NCBI GenBank assembly: GCA_037127915.1
Contig: JBAXXL010000019.1
Span: 10,728-74,727 of the forward strand
Direction of reading: 5' to 3'
Length of the DNA stretch: 64,000 bases
Source of the DNA: JBAXXL01 sp037127915
GTDB lineage: Bacteria > Bacteroidota > Ignavibacteria > Kapaibacteriales > UBA2268
A model generated the notes under the pieces. It saw nothing but the letters and a program-made list of their open reading frames with translations. It was not told the DNA's origin and searched no databases. The translations under genes were made by a program, and so were the position numbers. Within the stretch, counting starts at the first letter, position 1, and each line of letters begins with the position of its first letter. Below, in pieces: positions 51,128-58,732 of this stretch.

Positions 51128-51862
51128 ATGAATGAACATATTTCAAAACGCTTTGACAATGAGCTAAATAAACTGCGTTATCGCTTAGTCAGTATGGGAA
51201 CATTAGTCCAACAACAGATAGAATTTACTATTAAAGCTATCGTTAGCGATAATATGGATTATGCAAAAGTCGTGCTTGAACTTGAAGAGAAAATCAACAG
51301 TTTGGATATAAAAATAGAAAAACAATGCGTAAGAGTTATAGCTTTGCACCAACCGGTTGCGCGTGATTTGCGATTGATTTTAACTGGTTATCAAATCAAT
51401 ATATATTTGGAAATCATGGGCGATATGGCAACCAATATCGTAAAGGATTTTATGGAAATGCTAACTCCACCGGAATTAATTGAGGATACAAAAATACCTG
51501 AAATGGCTCAAAAAATCCAATTGATGATTAATAAACTGCTCGATTCTTTTATAGATATGGATTTTGAACTTGCTATGGATGCTATTCGCTTAGAAGAAGA
51601 AATAGATAAAATGCATAAAGAAAATTTCGAAATTCTAACTAATAAAATGATGTACAATTACCGCATCGTGCAACCTTGCAGTTATCTACTCGATGTGAAC
51701 CGTAACTTCCAAATATTAGCTCGACAAACTCGAAGTATAGCTCAGGAATTGGTCTATTTGTTCGATGCAAAAGTGGCAAAGCATAAAGAAATTGATCAAA
51801 TAATACAAAAACGTTCCGGAACAGAAATTAAAGAAAATATCAAAACCGAAAACCAAGAATAA
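51128..51862 (+). CDS. phoU: phosphate signalling protein PhoU
   Basis: The protein has 244 residues with two PhoU three-helix repeats (LNKLRYRLVSMGTLVQQQIEFTI at the start; a second copy from about 120). The motif KEDTIDLDVEIDR-type acidic metal-binding sequence appears here as EEKINSLDIKIEKQCVRVIALHQPVARDLR. It links the transporter to the PhoR kinase and prevents excess phosphate uptake. The C-terminal 30 residues are polar and variable. phoR starts 4 bases after the stop. Confidence 0.94.
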   Translation: MNEHISKRFDNELNKLRYRLVSMGTLVQQQIEFTIKAIVSDNMDYAKVVLELEEKINSLDIKIEKQCVRVIALHQPVARDLRLILTGYQINIYLEIMGDMATNIVKDFMEMLTPPELIEDTKIPEMAQKIQLMINKLLDSFIDMDFELAMDAIRLEEEIDKMHKENFEILTNKMMYNYRIVQPCSYLLDVNRNFQILARQTRSIAQELVYLFDAKVAKHKEIDQIIQKRSGTEIKENIKTENQE

Positions 51863-51866
51863 AATT

Positions 51867-53588
51867 ATGAAAAGCATATTCTCTAGAATTTTTGTCGGAT
51901 ATCTGTTGGTTATCATTTTGCTGACAAGCGTGGTTATTTATTTTTCATTCAAAACAATAAATGAAAATTATCAGGAAAATTCAATAGATAATTTATCCAC
52001 TCTTAATAGATCGATTGAATATCAATTTATTCCTCTACTTAAAGATTCGAATTATACAGAATTGGATAAAGAAGCAAAAGTGTTGGGAAAAAGTATAAGA
52101 GCGCGTATCACTGTAATAGATTTAGATGGAAATGTATTAGCGGATTCGAAACTTAATCCGAGAACAATGGAAAATCATTTGGATAGACCTGAGTTTTCGA
52201 GTGCTTTAGAAAAAGGAAAAGGAACATCAGTTAGGTACAGTCATTCTACCGAAAAAAATATGCTTTATGTTGCACTTCCCATAAAAATTGACGGTATGAA
52301 TGTAGGGGTCAGTAGGGTAAGCATTTTTATGGATGACTATGATAAAATTCTTGGCAGTATGGAAAGCAAAATAATCAATGTGCTGTTGATAACAGTACTA
52401 TTTTCACTTATAATTGCTTATTTCTTTTCGCTTGGAATTACAAGACCAATTAAGAAGCTTATTATGATCTCAAAAGCTGTGGGTAACGGTAATTTTCTTT
52501 TAAGAGCAAAATTCAAGAGAAATGACGAGATTAGAGCATTGGGTGATAGTTTCAACGATATGATTGCCAAAATGGAAAATCAACTTGAAGATATCCAAGA
52601 GCAAAAAGAAAAAGTGAATAATATTATTTCATCTCTGCAACAAGCTTTAGTTGTTCTTGATGCCGAAGGACGTATTAAGCTTTCAAATAAGAGCTTTAAA
52701 ACACTTATTGAAAATAGAGATTCTTTAGGAAAATTTTATTGGGAAGTTCTGAAAGAGAAAAAAGTCCACAAACTTATAAAAAAGATTATAGAAACCGGTG
52801 AAAGAAATTCCATAGAACTTCAGCATCTAAATGACTATTATATTTGCGAAGCAAACAAATTAGATAATAACAACGAGATATTGGTTCTTTTCTACGATAT
52901 CACAGATATTAAGAAATTAGAAAATGTAAAAAAGGATTTTCTTGTTAATGTATCGCACGAGTTAAGAACTCCGCTGACTGTTATTAAAGGCTATTTGGAA
53001 ACTATTGATGAAAACATAGACGATAACAACAAGAAATACATATCTATAATTCAAAACCATACAAATAGATTGATTAATATTGTCAATGATTTGTTGGCGA
53101 TATCAAGTTTGGAAGGTAAATCAGTAAATTTAGAAGTTACAGATGTTAATATCGAATCGCTTTTAGAAAATACTAAATTAAGCTTTGACCAAAAGATGAA
53201 AGCAAAAGGACTTACATTAAGTATAAATTTAGATCCGACAATAGAAACATTCAAAGGTGACGAATTTAAAATGGAGCAGGTGTTTATCAATCTGATTGAT
53301 AATGCAATAAAATATACCGAAACAGGTGGAATAGTGGTTAATGTAATCAACCAGCATTCATATATCCAATTTGATTTTATTGACAGCGGAATAGGAATAC
53401 CGGATGGCGATTTAGACAGAATATTCGAGCGGCTCTACACCGTTGATAAATCGCGATCGCGTCAGATGGCGGGTACTGGTCTTGGTCTTTCAATAGTAAA
53501 GCATATCGTAATGCTCCACAATGGCAAAATATCGGTCGAAAGTGAATTGAACAAAGGGTCGAAATTTACTGTGTTGTTGCCTGTGTAA
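51867..53588 (+). CDS. phoR: sensor histidine kinase PhoR
   Basis: The protein has 573 residues. Two membrane helices (about 8-28 and 167-188) flank a periplasmic sensor region with ITVIDLDGNVLADSKLNP. Then come HAMP (about 189-242), a PAS domain (about 250-345), the HisKA motif FLVNVSHELRTPLTVIKGYLE with His364, and HATPase_c with VFINLIDNAIKYTE, DSGIGIPDGDLDRIFERLY and GTGLGLSIVKHIV. It should phosphorylate a PhoB-type regulator. No response regulator gene is adjacent, which is unusual because phoB normally sits next to phoR. Its location after phoU fixes the assignment. Confidence 0.9.
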   Translation: MKSIFSRIFVGYLLVIILLTSVVIYFSFKTINENYQENSIDNLSTLNRSIEYQFIPLLKDSNYTELDKEAKVLGKSIRARITVIDLDGNVLADSKLNPRTMENHLDRPEFSSALEKGKGTSVRYSHSTEKNMLYVALPIKIDGMNVGVSRVSIFMDDYDKILGSMESKIINVLLITVLFSLIIAYFFSLGITRPIKKLIMISKAVGNGNFLLRAKFKRNDEIRALGDSFNDMIAKMENQLEDIQEQKEKVNNIISSLQQALVVLDAEGRIKLSNKSFKTLIENRDSLGKFYWEVLKEKKVHKLIKKIIETGERNSIELQHLNDYYICEANKLDNNNEILVLFYDITDIKKLENVKKDFLVNVSHELRTPLTVIKGYLETIDENIDDNNKKYISIIQNHTNRLINIVNDLLAISSLEGKSVNLEVTDVNIESLLENTKLSFDQKMKAKGLTLSINLDPTIETFKGDEFKMEQVFINLIDNAIKYTETGGIVVNVINQHSYIQFDFIDSGIGIPDGDLDRIFERLYTVDKSRSRQMAGTGLGLSIVKHIVMLHNGKISVESELNKGSKFTVLLPV

Positions 53589-53614
53589 AAGAAAAACCTT
53601 CCGCAGGTTATTCT

Positions 53615-53640
53615 CGTTACCAAGCTCCTGCTTTGGAACG
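53615..53640. repeat. REP-like element of the CGTTC...GAACG type
   Basis: CGTTACCAAGC and GCTTTGGAACG form a hairpin with two imperfect pairs and a TCCT loop. It is related to the elements at 27465 and 35223. Confidence 0.6.
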
Positions 53641-53650
53641 CATAATTATT

Positions 53651-53684
53651 CAAATGTCCAACACCTCGAGGTGTTGGACATTTG
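53651..53684. terminator. perfect 34-bp palindrome between convergent genes
   Basis: The stretch reads identically on both strands, from CAAATGTCC to GGACATTTG, centred on CTCGAG. It lies between phoR and the convergent propeller gene and probably serves both as a terminator or transcript end. Confidence 0.7.
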
Positions 53685-53727
53685 ATGCTTAAAAAAAGAA
53701 AGGATTATAAATGAATACAAAATTCAT

Positions 53728-55206
53728 TTATTCAATTATCAATCCTTCCATATTCTTTTCTTCACCCACCTTGATACAAAGGAAATAGAGTCCTTTTGGG
53801 ATACCGGAAGTATTAAATTCTATAAAAGCTTTACCAATAGTAGGATCGTGCGAAATTGTAAAACGCTCAATATTTGTTTTAAGCCTTCCCAAATAGTCGT
53901 ATAGTGCAATCTCTGTTTCAGCGGGATTAAATGTTGAGTTGCAATGAAGCTCAACCTTAACAACGCTTCTTGCAGGATTGGGATATACTTTCCATAATGC
54001 AAAATCATTATCACTTTTCTCAACTACAGTTAAGGGATTTTCACCTAAATATACTAAGCCTGCTGTCAGTGTACCAACGTAAAGAGTTCCATCTTCCGAT
54101 ATTGAAAGTTTTTGTGGCTGAGCATTACTGATAAATCTTTTGTGGATGGAATCATAATAAGCAAGATAACTATACTTATCCATGAATTTAGTGGTATGTA
54201 CATAGTTATCCTTATCTATGATATGAAATAATTTAAATATTGAACCCGAAGATGTATCTTTTTCGCCGTACCCCCATAATGTTAACCAAATAGAGCCATC
54301 CTTGTCAAAGACGAAATCGGAAATTCTCCCAATAGTATCTAGAGCATTCATAAATGAATACTCTTTTAGATTAATCTTCTCATAACCATTTTTATCAAAT
54401 CCAATTAAAGCCGGTTCCTTCGTTGAGTACCAGATTTTTCCATTATATGGTTTTAATTTGCCAAAATCGTCACAATAATTATTTTTATCATAAGTTGGTG
54501 AATTTGATTCATCAAGAACTTTAATTCTATCACCGCTTGCGATGTTGTATTTAGTAATACCGCAATTAGTAATATAATAAATTTCGTCTTCTTGAATATA
54601 AATATTTTCGGCTCTACCTCTTGGTATGATATCAAAATGCGCCCAGTATTTGTCAATTAGTGTATCTTTATTTGTTAATGTATCTTTACCGAAAACTAAA
54701 TCTTGTTTATTACCATCAATTATTATAAAATACCACAGCGGTGTAGTTAACCAAATCCTATCTTTTGAGTCAAAGTCAAATCCAAGAATATTATTTGCAG
54801 TTGTTAGAGGTTTAGCTTTATAAATGACACTGTATTTTGTTCCCTGAAATTGTATCAAGGTTAACTCTAGGCTATTAACATAAAGACAAATAAATGTTGT
54901 ATCGTTGATAAATCTTATTTGTTGGCAATACCCTTGATATCGGACAGCTTCTAAAAAAAGGCTGTCATTTATTTGATTCAATTTCCCATTGTATATAACA
55001 AAGATTGAGGAACTTGCACTCCAAACCATCATTTTTTTGGAACCCTCTACTTGGATAACTTTTGCAGGCATAATTTTTTCATGTTTTTTTAGGTCAATTA
55101 GCGAATTATATACACTATCTACTTTGATTTGTTTAAAATCATATTCTTTCGAATAAGCAAAAGATGATATAACAAGAAATAATACTGCTGTAATGATAAT
55201 TTTCAT
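53728..55206 (-). CDS. secreted beta-propeller-like protein with T9SS sorting domain
   Basis: The protein has 492 residues from the ATG at 55206; the frame is open nine codons further. A signal peptide (MKIIITAVLFLVISSFAYS) precedes repeated blades with the words DSKDRIWLTTPLW, NGKIWYSTKEPALIGFDKNG, FDKDGSIWLTLWG and SEDGTLYVGTLTAGL, as in two-component-regulator-type propellers. The last 80 residues are a sorting domain (WKVYPNPARSVVKVELH ... LYDYLGRLKT ... SGIPKGLYFLCIKV). It is probably a surface or secreted protein. The promoter is not clear. Confidence 0.82.
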   Translation of the reverse strand: MKIIITAVLFLVISSFAYSKEYDFKQIKVDSVYNSLIDLKKHEKIMPAKVIQVEGSKKMMVWSASSSIFVIYNGKLNQINDSLFLEAVRYQGYCQQIRFINDTTFICLYVNSLELTLIQFQGTKYSVIYKAKPLTTANNILGFDFDSKDRIWLTTPLWYFIIIDGNKQDLVFGKDTLTNKDTLIDKYWAHFDIIPRGRAENIYIQEDEIYYITNCGITKYNIASGDRIKVLDESNSPTYDKNNYCDDFGKLKPYNGKIWYSTKEPALIGFDKNGYEKINLKEYSFMNALDTIGRISDFVFDKDGSIWLTLWGYGEKDTSSGSIFKLFHIIDKDNYVHTTKFMDKYSYLAYYDSIHKRFISNAQPQKLSISEDGTLYVGTLTAGLVYLGENPLTVVEKSDNDFALWKVYPNPARSVVKVELHCNSTFNPAETEIALYDYLGRLKTNIERFTISHDPTIGKAFIEFNTSGIPKGLYFLCIKVGEEKNMEGLIIE

Positions 55207-55341
55207 TTCGAATCCTTTATAATAATTTTGCAAAATTTTAAAAAAAGCACATTCTATAATGTATAGACAACTGAGAAGTCCATTTCTTTCTCTCGCTTTG
55301 AAAAAAAATGCAAAAAAAGTGAAAATAATTTTTGATTTATT

Positions 55342-55719
55342 TTACTTCAACAACTTTTTAGAAATTTTCTTACTAAGTAGAATTGTCATTTGTTCAATAG
55401 CAGTCTTATTGAGAATTTTCACTTTTTCAATTATTGTAATACATTGTTTGATAAGAACCGGATTCATTTTTAAATCCATCGAATTCGATGGAATTAAAAT
55501 TTGGATTATGTAATATTTCCCAAAGTCCAATAAATTCGATTGTACTTCTGTTGCGAAGCCAATTTTGAATGATATAATCGCTCCGCTCGGGATCACGATA
55601 TTTTGCGATGTCAGTTAATGAAATATACTCTAGATTATTAACATTTAGAAGTGATATGATGGTTTCTTTTACAACGATTTTATTTTGATTTTTTATAGTA
55701 ATAATATATTTTAATGCTG
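55342..55719 (-). pseudogene. KilA-N domain protein, truncated and frame-disrupted
   Basis: Reading the minus strand from 55719 gives IVVKETIISLL, then LEYISLTDIAKYRDPERSDYIIQNWLRNRSTIEFIGLWEILHNPNFNSIEFDGFKN, a textbook KilA-N domain. The frame stops at 55429-55427 just after SGSYQ. Sequence in another frame down to 55342 (LNKTAIEQMTILLSKKISKKLLK) looks like the C-terminal tail of the same family, so the middle is deleted or shifted. There is no start codon at the 5' end. KilA-N proteins are DNA-binding or phage-related; this copy is dead. Confidence 0.75.
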
Positions 55720-55734
55720 AAAGGTGATTTAAAT

Positions 55735-55764
55735 ATCAGCCCCACGCTAAAGCCTGAGGCTGAT
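55735..55764 (-). terminator. hairpin after the Omp28-like copy B gene
   Basis: ATCAGCC and GGCTGAT form the outer stem around a middle sharing CCCACGCTAAAGC with the terminator at 24485. It lies 12 bases beyond the stop codon of the gene at 55776. Confidence 0.55.
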
Positions 55765-55775
55765 AAAAGGATCAT

Positions 55776-58220
55776 CTATTTAACTACTACAAATGGTAAC
55801 GTTTCCGATTTGCCATCAAATTCGGAAGTAATAAAGTAATTTCCTGACGATAAATCTCTCGTATTTAGCGAGTAATCATAAGAGCCTGCATTTAATAAAC
55901 CATTATAAATTTCCGCAACAACTCTGCCTTGAGCATCACTGATTCTAATCACCGCATTGACCAATCCGGTAACTATATATGTGATTTCCGAACTTGACGT
56001 AACAGGATTAGGAGACATTGATATACTGCAAATAAATCCGGCATCAGTTCGTACAGAATTTGCTGTTCCATTGCCCAACAAATTAACAGATATTTCAGGA
56101 TATTTCACAGAATTAGATAGAATGTTTAATTTTGCCGCATAAGGTTTGGCCACAGTAGGAGCGAATCGAACCGTGACATAGAAACTTTCAGCAGGGTGTA
56201 TGACTTTCGGAATCCCCGTAACTTCAAAACTAAATCCTTCGGGGTTAGTCCCCGATATATTAATCTCTTCAAGTGTTATATCATCAGAGCCGGCATTGCT
56301 TATAGTAAGCATTGTATCTTTAGCTGATTCAACTGTTAAATCACCATAATTTATTTCTGTTTTATCTACATCTAAACGGAGGTCAATCGAGCTAATGCCC
56401 TTTTCTAACCAATAAATTGATTTGTTAAATAAATCTAATTTTTTTTGGTCATCGGTCATATTAGCAAATGAAAATCCTAATGCAACAAGTTTTTTTCCCT
56501 CAATATCGCTTGCCACAGCCGCTATGTTGGTTTTGTCATCTTTGTAAACTAATGTTTTCTTAGCTTTCGCATCATCAGTAATAGTAAAAACAGAAGGCCA
56601 TTGTTTGTCTTTTTTCAGTGAACCGATAAAACCATTTGAAATGGCATCGCCCGTTATGCCTTCGATTGGCATAACTTGCTCGGTGTTAAGCGTTTTGAAT
56701 TGCTTCGACCAGCCGAAACCATAGGTGTTCTTTAGAAAAGTTTGTAATTCCGTTTGGCTTAAACTTAGTGTCCCGTCAACTAGAATACCTACGCCGGCGT
56801 CATAATAAGCCTGAAGTAAATTAATATCGGGAGCTGTTAGGGCGTAAATATCAGCCATTGAGAAAACTACCGTTTTTGCTTTTGTGAATTTCGCTAAAAC
56901 CGCCTGTATCTTTGCTAAATCATCTCCAATACTGAAAGCGCTTATTGAAGCGAATTTATCGTAATTCGAAAGTGGTATAAGAGTTTTAAGTTTGCTATAA
57001 TCATCCTTAGCATAATATATATATAATCTTTCGGCACCTGTGTGAACTACCTCCACTTTTGCTTCTAATTTACTGTTTTCATCGTTCGCGTCAACAGCAA
57101 CTAATTTATAAACACCATTACCTATATTATTGCTAGGAAAAACATCAATGTTTATTGCGGCTTTTCCGCCTTTCTTTATAGCTACGGATTTTTTTCCACC
57201 CACAATCTGTGCTAACCAACCGGCAGGTGTAAGTGCATCTTTTTCTAAAGTGAGATTATATGTAATATCTTCTTGGCTTGAATTATTAATAGTAAATTTA
57301 TAAGTGACTTGTTGACCTGACCCGATATAATTTACAGGATCGCCCTCAACGGTCATTGTATTTACGGCTCCACCGCTTGTGCCTTCAACACAGTTCAAAA
57401 CCGGTATTACATACCCGGCAGTATTGCTCAAACCTACAAGTCCAACCAATGTAAGATCAGCTAACTTCACAGGACTACCGGCAGGAGCCGTCGGCATATC
57501 GGCGACAAAATCCCATTTATAAGTTTCACCGGCATTAATCACAGCCGGAAAATTTCCTTTACTTCCGGCAAGTCCACCAATTATAGCACGAGCGACTTTA
57601 TTGTGAACAAATCCAACCATAAGATTTGGTTTGTCAAAATAAGGGGTACCTTTATAATTGTCATTTCCGGAAAGGCTGTTGTTTTGATCGAATTGCGAGC
57701 CTGTTCCGGTTACATTGTTTTCGCAAACGATTACTTGAAAAGCTAATTGGTAAGGAATATCCATAAGAGCTGTGCAAGTGATTTTGCCGGATATTTTTTG
57801 AGTTTCCGCGTTAAAGTACCAAACCAATGTTACATCAACAGGTGCTGATTGGGCTAATATTACATTAGTAGAATCGGGCCAATATGCTGGATGAATAAGG
57901 ATTCCTTTTGTCCAGGAATACCGGTCTAAAGAACCGGTGGGTAAATTACCGCCCGCACCTTTAAAAGCATTGTACATAGACAATCCATCGTTGATTTGCA
58001 TTCCATCAGAACTTGGACTGTCGTTAAATTGTTTATGGTATTCTATGCCGATAATCTGCCCAGGGTGAGCTTCATACATAGCATCCATCATATAAGCACC
58101 ATAAGGACACCACCCGCACCATGCACCTGTATAACCTTCTATTAGAACTCGTTTCTCAGCTGAATTTGCTAAAGAACTAATAATAAATAGTGCAACAAAT
58201 AAAGTAATAACATGTTTCAT
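55776..58220 (-). CDS. Omp28-related secreted protein with thioredoxin-like CxxC and T9SS sorting domain (copy B)
   Basis: The protein has 814 residues from the ATG at 58220, preceded by the same GGAGTTACG ribosome site as copy A. The domain order is the same: signal peptide, Omp28-like domain with WCGWCP (Cys35, Cys38), Ig-like segment, the globular domain near 410-635 (IYYAKDDYSKLKTLIPLSNYDKFASIS), ASH-like Ig domain, and sorting domain (SISMSPNPVTSSS ... AQGRVVAEIYNG ... LSSGNYFI). The two copies are about equally long and clearly paralogous, yet lie 30 kb apart. The Omp28 region may bind or reduce a surface ligand; unknown. Confidence 0.85.
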   Translation of the reverse strand: MKHVITLFVALFIISSLANSAEKRVLIEGYTGAWCGWCPYGAYMMDAMYEAHPGQIIGIEYHKQFNDSPSSDGMQINDGLSMYNAFKGAGGNLPTGSLDRYSWTKGILIHPAYWPDSTNVILAQSAPVDVTLVWYFNAETQKISGKITCTALMDIPYQLAFQVIVCENNVTGTGSQFDQNNSLSGNDNYKGTPYFDKPNLMVGFVHNKVARAIIGGLAGSKGNFPAVINAGETYKWDFVADMPTAPAGSPVKLADLTLVGLVGLSNTAGYVIPVLNCVEGTSGGAVNTMTVEGDPVNYIGSGQQVTYKFTINNSSQEDITYNLTLEKDALTPAGWLAQIVGGKKSVAIKKGGKAAINIDVFPSNNIGNGVYKLVAVDANDENSKLEAKVEVVHTGAERLYIYYAKDDYSKLKTLIPLSNYDKFASISAFSIGDDLAKIQAVLAKFTKAKTVVFSMADIYALTAPDINLLQAYYDAGVGILVDGTLSLSQTELQTFLKNTYGFGWSKQFKTLNTEQVMPIEGITGDAISNGFIGSLKKDKQWPSVFTITDDAKAKKTLVYKDDKTNIAAVASDIEGKKLVALGFSFANMTDDQKKLDLFNKSIYWLEKGISSIDLRLDVDKTEINYGDLTVESAKDTMLTISNAGSDDITLEEINISGTNPEGFSFEVTGIPKVIHPAESFYVTVRFAPTVAKPYAAKLNILSNSVKYPEISVNLLGNGTANSVRTDAGFICSISMSPNPVTSSSEITYIVTGLVNAVIRISDAQGRVVAEIYNGLLNAGSYDYSLNTRDLSSGNYFITSEFDGKSETLPFVVVK

Positions 58221-58265
58221 CGTAACTCCAAAAAAATAAAATAAATTTTCGTTCATTTAGATTGA

Positions 58266-58273
58266 CAAATATA
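58266..58273 (-). promoter_or_regulatory. -7 element (TATATTTG on the minus strand) of Omp28-like copy B
   Basis: This matches TAnnTTTG, 46 bases upstream of the ATG at 58220, arguing against a start at an in-frame codon at 58256. Confidence 0.5.
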
Positions 58274-58417
58274 CAAAAAAATATTAATATAATATACAGC
58301 GATTTGTTGTTGTGAGATAAATAATAATTAATATGAATTATTAATTATATACTAATTGAATTATTGTTAGGTACATTGGATTTATAACAATAATGTAAAT
58401 AAAAGGAAAAAATTCAA

Positions 58418-58455
58418 GATGGAGTTCACCCCCGCAAGGTGGGCTTCATCTTTTT
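58418..58455. repeat. hairpin in the divergent intergenic region
   Basis: GATGGAG and CTTCATC (one G-U) with an inner CACC/GGTG form a stem followed by five T residues on the plus strand. It stands in the 58221-58732 gap, with no gene on its left reading toward it; perhaps the end of a small RNA or a stray repeat. The rest of the gap is AT-rich and without a gene. Confidence 0.5.
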
Positions 58456-58581
58456 ACTTTTATAATACACATTATACCAAAAAAACTCTTGGATTATTCA
58501 TAAACATTTTGATATAACAAAAAATATTTAAAAAAAAAGGAAAAAATATACAATAAAATTTTTTTATATAAAAAATAGTAT

Positions 58582-58589
58582 TAATTTTG
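58582..58589 (+). promoter_or_regulatory. candidate -7 element (TAATTTTG) of the RCC1 gene
   Basis: This matches TAnnTTTG in the gap before the RCC1-repeat gene. It would leave a leader of about 137 bases. The gene has its own strong ribosome site (GAGGGAAAA). Confidence 0.4.
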
Positions 58590-58732
58590 ACCTATTATTT
58601 AACCAACAAATTAATTATTTTATATATGATTGGAATTTAGGGCAAAGTAATTAGTGGTTTGGGAGAAAAAAAGTAAGATTGCGAATAAAATTTAATAAAT
58701 AAATCGATACTTAAATTAAGACAGAGGGAAAA

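Noticed and set aside
55342..55596. 84-codon minus-strand frame as an independent gene
   Set aside because: Its upstream part is an out-of-frame reading of the KilA-N domain, and its downstream part is that family's tail. It is better explained as one broken gene.
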